A stretch of DNA of 28,166 nucleotides from JAVBPT01 sp031549455 (GTDB lineage Bacteria; Bacillota; Clostridia; Lachnospirales; JAKSVV01), in NCBI GenBank assembly GCA_031549455.1, contig JAVBPT010000008.1:1-28166 (forward strand), in the 5' to 3' direction. Shown here in pieces: positions 28,129 through 28,166 of the stretch. The stretch's first letter is position 1. Each line of letters starts with the position of its first letter. The position numbers and the translations under genes are program-made. Under the pieces are notes generated by a model. That model ran no database searches. It was not told where the DNA came from and saw nothing but the letters and a program-made list of their open reading frames with translations.

Positions 28129-28166
28129 GAGTGTTTTTTGTTTTTTATCCTATCATGTGAATACTA

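Overview
The window is low-GC DNA from an endospore-forming Firmicute. A complete spoIIAA-spoIIAB-sigF operon, Shine-Dalgarno-rich gene starts, a CIRCE-controlled groES-groEL operon and a VTC-domain/DUF4956/Cthe_2159-type operon point to a clostridium, perhaps a lachnospiraceous one. The species cannot be named from the sequence.

Layout. 1-5.3 kb is chromosomal: tRNA-Thr; a BlaI-type repressor with an M56 sensor peptidase whose C-terminus is an LCP domain; a small membrane protein; the spoIIA operon on the minus strand; and a TraX-like membrane protein. 5.3-15.9 kb is an accessory region. A large serine recombinase element has inserted into a patatin-like phospholipase gene. The patatin body (minus strand, ending at 5331) has lost its DGGGxRG oxyanion motif, and its start is replaced by recombinase DNA. 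The missing 5' end, with its promoter, occurs three times further along, at about 13.1, 14.85 and 15.9 kb. In each copy it is joined to a different allele of what reads as the missing 3' end of the recombinase gene. The cargo between these junctions includes an XRE regulator, a decayed RepA_N initiator, a short DUF1846 protein, a dNMP-kinase-like protein, a NUDIX hydrolase, an IS3 scar, a QueD-like protein, a Fur-family regulator, a PIN gene with a small partner, and mazEF.

16.7-28.2 kb is again chromosomal. A two-component system is followed by an operon for a VTC-domain polyphosphate polymerase-like protein, a DUF4956 membrane protein and a beta-helical lipoprotein. Both transcription units carry the same 11-bp-period CGTA direct repeat upstream. 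After these come an AlkA-type glycosylase, a small anchored protein, a DUF1538 membrane protein with a tandem P-II protein, and groEL-groES.

Main result. Joining attL (6237-6262) to any of the three attR-like copies across the shared AGAGGG core rebuilds an in-frame patatin gene of about 319 codons. The reciprocal product is a palindromic attP whose 15-bp arms are perfectly inverted, and it lies inside the recombinase coding sequence. Integration therefore breaks the patatin and also swaps the C-terminus of the recombinase. The reconstruction is read directly from the sequence. That it is a functional, reversible switch, and how the junction became triplicated, are inferences.
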